A DNA stretch of 64,000 bases from Oceanospirillaceae bacterium. Its GTDB lineage: Bacteria; Pseudomonadota; Gammaproteobacteria; Pseudomonadales; Balneatricaceae. Positions 62,609 to 64,000 of the stretch are shown piece by piece; the stretch's first letter is position 1; each line of letters begins with the position of its first letter. The stretch spans positions 20,892-84,891 of the forward strand of contig JABSRB010000022.1 in assembly GCA_013215375.1 (NCBI GenBank). Direction: 5' to 3'. The position numbers and the translations under genes are program-made. The notes under the pieces were generated by a model, which worked only from the letters and a program-made list of their open reading frames with translations, was not told the origin of the DNA and made no database searches.

Positions 62609-63481
62609 TTATTTAAAGATGACGGTCTTATTACCGTCTAAAAAGACGCGGTGTTCGATGTGCAACTTAACCGCTTTTGCCAATGCAAAAGTCTCAGTGT
62701 CGCGACCAACAGCGACCAGGGAGTCAGCACTGTAAGTGTGATCTACAACTTGTACCGATTGCTCAATGATAGGCCCCTCATCTAAATCAGAGGTGACATA
62801 GTGTGCAGTGGCACCAATGAGTTTAACACCACGTACATGTGCCTGATGATAAGGTTTAGCGCCTTTAAAGCCTGGCAAAAAAGAGTGGTGGATATTAATC
62901 GCACGCCCTTTGAGCTGCGTACACAAATTATCGCTTAATATTTGCATGTATCTGGCCAAAACAATCAACTCAGTACCCGTTTCCTCGACAATATCCATCA
63001 GCGCTAACTCTTGCTCGCGTTTGTTGTCTTTCGTCACTGGTAGGTAAATAAATCGTATACCTTCACGTTCAGCCATCGGCCGTAAGTCTAGATGGTTAGA
63101 GACAATTGCAGTCACCTCCATATTGAGTTCGCCCTTGCGCAAACGGTACAGTAAATCATCCAAGCAGTGATCAAACTTACTAACCATTAGCAGTACTTTG
63201 CAGGGGCTATTGGCATTAAATAACTGCCAATTCAGCTCAAGCTTTTCAGCGACTTCACTAAACTGCTCTTGGATATCGGCTAGGCTGCAATCGCCTGATT
63301 CGATAAATCCTACGGCGCGCATAGAAAATTGGTGGCTATCAGGATCATCGTACTGAGCAAGCTCGCTAATATAACAACCTCGATCCGCTAAAAAGCTGGT
63401 CACCCCAGAAATAATGCCACTTTTGGCCTTACAACTAGCGGTTAAAATAAATTGATTGTCAGAGTTAGAATTGCTACGCAT
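62609..63481 (-). CDS. purU: Formyltetrahydrofolate deformylase
   Basis: 290 residues. Hydrolyses 10-formyl-THF to formate and THF. N-terminal ACT domain (about 10-90; ILTASCKAKSGIISGVTSFL) and formyl-transferase domain with INIHHSFLPGFKGAKPYHQA and GATAHYVTSDLDEGP. In this neighbourhood it would regenerate THF from one-carbon units after demethylation. It is 210 bp upstream of, and codirectional with, the MttB gene. The start ATG at 63481 follows AGGTAGCAAG. Confidence 0.96.
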   Translation of the reverse strand: MRSNSNSDNQFILTASCKAKSGIISGVTSFLADRGCYISELAQYDDPDSHQFSMRAVGFIESGDCSLADIQEQFSEVAEKLELNWQLFNANSPCKVLLMVSKFDHCLDDLLYRLRKGELNMEVTAIVSNHLDLRPMAEREGIRFIYLPVTKDNKREQELALMDIVEETGTELIVLARYMQILSDNLCTQLKGRAINIHHSFLPGFKGAKPYHQAHVRGVKLIGATAHYVTSDLDEGPIIEQSVQVVDHTYSADSLVAVGRDTETFALAKAVKLHIEHRVFLDGNKTVIFK

Positions 63482-63760
63482 CTTGCTACCTATAAGAGGT
63501 TGAATATGATATTTGTTTATGGGAGGAACTTTAATACTTTCAGCGCTGAATAAACAGAGAATATACCTATTGATGGCGGTTCTTTATCCTAAAAACGCGC
63601 TAATTCAATGTAAAAGCGACAAACGAGGTTATTAAATAACGTATTGCTAGGGCGAAGCCTGAAATTGCCAGTATGTTTAGAATACTTGGTGCAAAAACAA
63701 GCTGCCTTGACTGATTATTAAACGCTTTTCGAGAAAAACCATAAAAAGAACACAAAGGGC
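63482..63760. other. Gap upstream of purU and tRNA-Val
   Basis: About 280 bp with no gene, holding the purU promoter. No repeat copy is seen. Confidence 0.4.
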
Positions 63761-63788
63761 TTGAACTGTACATTATGCGCAGTATACT
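63761..63788 (+). promoter_or_regulatory. Sigma-70 promoter of tRNA-Val
   Basis: TTGAAC (63761-63766), 16 bp, TATACT (63783-63788), followed by the GC-rich discriminator ACGCGCAC typical of stringently controlled promoters. Confidence 0.75.
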
Positions 63789-63801
63789 ACGCGCACTCTT
63801 T

Positions 63802-63878
<77 letters not shown>

Positions 63879-63918
63879 CATTTAGATTAATCTTCTTTAT
63901 ACAAGATCAGTCGCATAG

Positions 63919-63946
63919 AAGCCGAATCAAATGATTCGGCTTTTTT
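63919..63946 (+). terminator. Terminator after tRNA-Val
   Basis: AAGCCGAATCA AA TGATTCGGC TTTTTT. A perfect 11-bp stem with a 6-T run. Confidence 0.92.
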
Positions 63947-64000
63947 GTGCCTATCACTAAATTTAAATAGTTCCCCGCGCCTTTTGAGCGCTATATAAAT

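Overview
The window looks like a chromosome segment from a free-living, aerobic, probably marine gammaproteobacterium of about mid-40s percent G+C (my impression, not counted). Evidence is the pseudomonad/Cellvibrionales-style gene order (sdhE-ygfX / nadB / rpoE-rseA-rseC-degP / lepA-lepB / rnc-era-recO-acpS / cysM-relA-mazG, and prmA-dusB-fis-purH-purD) together with a catabolic cluster for methylated amines. There is no prophage, complete IS, transposase, CRISPR array or rRNA operon. One tRNA gene, tRNA-Val(GAC), lies near the right end.

Layout. 1-580: 5' part of mnmH/selU. 851-3508: sdhE, ygfX and convergent nadB, separated by two dispersed repeats. 3837-7685: the sigma-E envelope-stress locus, with a sigma-E-like autoregulatory promoter, an anti-sigma factor that appears fused to an RseB C-terminal domain, rseC and degP; no separate rseB is present. 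7856-17855: housekeeping genes for translation, secretion, RNA processing, cysteine synthesis and stringent response. 18348-24802: adk, hemH, rlmB, a repeat-rich peptidoglycan-binding lipoprotein, hinT, and a divergent benE-type transporter / XRE-cupin regulator pair with two near-identical palindromic operators. 24818-29782: the conserved SpoVR-YeaH-YeaG(PrkA) trio. 30596-34925: an L,D-transpeptidase and two neighbours that share the same C-terminal domain. 35132-40836: purD, purH, fis, dusB, prmA. 40958-46754: mixed small genes, tryptophan 2,3-dioxygenase, a hydrolase with a frameshifted lipoprotein partner, dgt and a stand-alone Lrp ligand-binding domain.

47073-63481 is the most distinctive part: a corrinoid-dependent one-carbon system of the kind best known from acetogens and methanogens. 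It holds an 854-residue dimethylglycine-dehydrogenase-like flavoprotein; a six-gene operon (corrinoid protein, DUF1638 protein, MetV-like, MetF-like, methyl-THF:corrinoid methyltransferase, RACo-type reductive activator); a GlxA/GbdR-type AraC regulator; a non-pyrrolysine MttB-family methyltransferase; and PurU. A coherent reading is that a quaternary amine, glycine betaine being the best guess, is demethylated by the MttB homologue. The methyl group would pass through the corrinoid protein to THF, be oxidised by MetF/MetV, and leave as formate through PurU. The demethylated amine would be oxidised by the flavoprotein. Three of these proteins carry short Arg-rich tails.

The intergenic regions carry three families of short non-coding repeats (called A, B and C here). 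B and C look like MITEs with terminal inverted repeats that integrate at CTAG. One B element sits inside an A element flanked by a CTAG duplication. B and C share sub-motifs at both ends, so they may be mobilised by the same unseen transposase.
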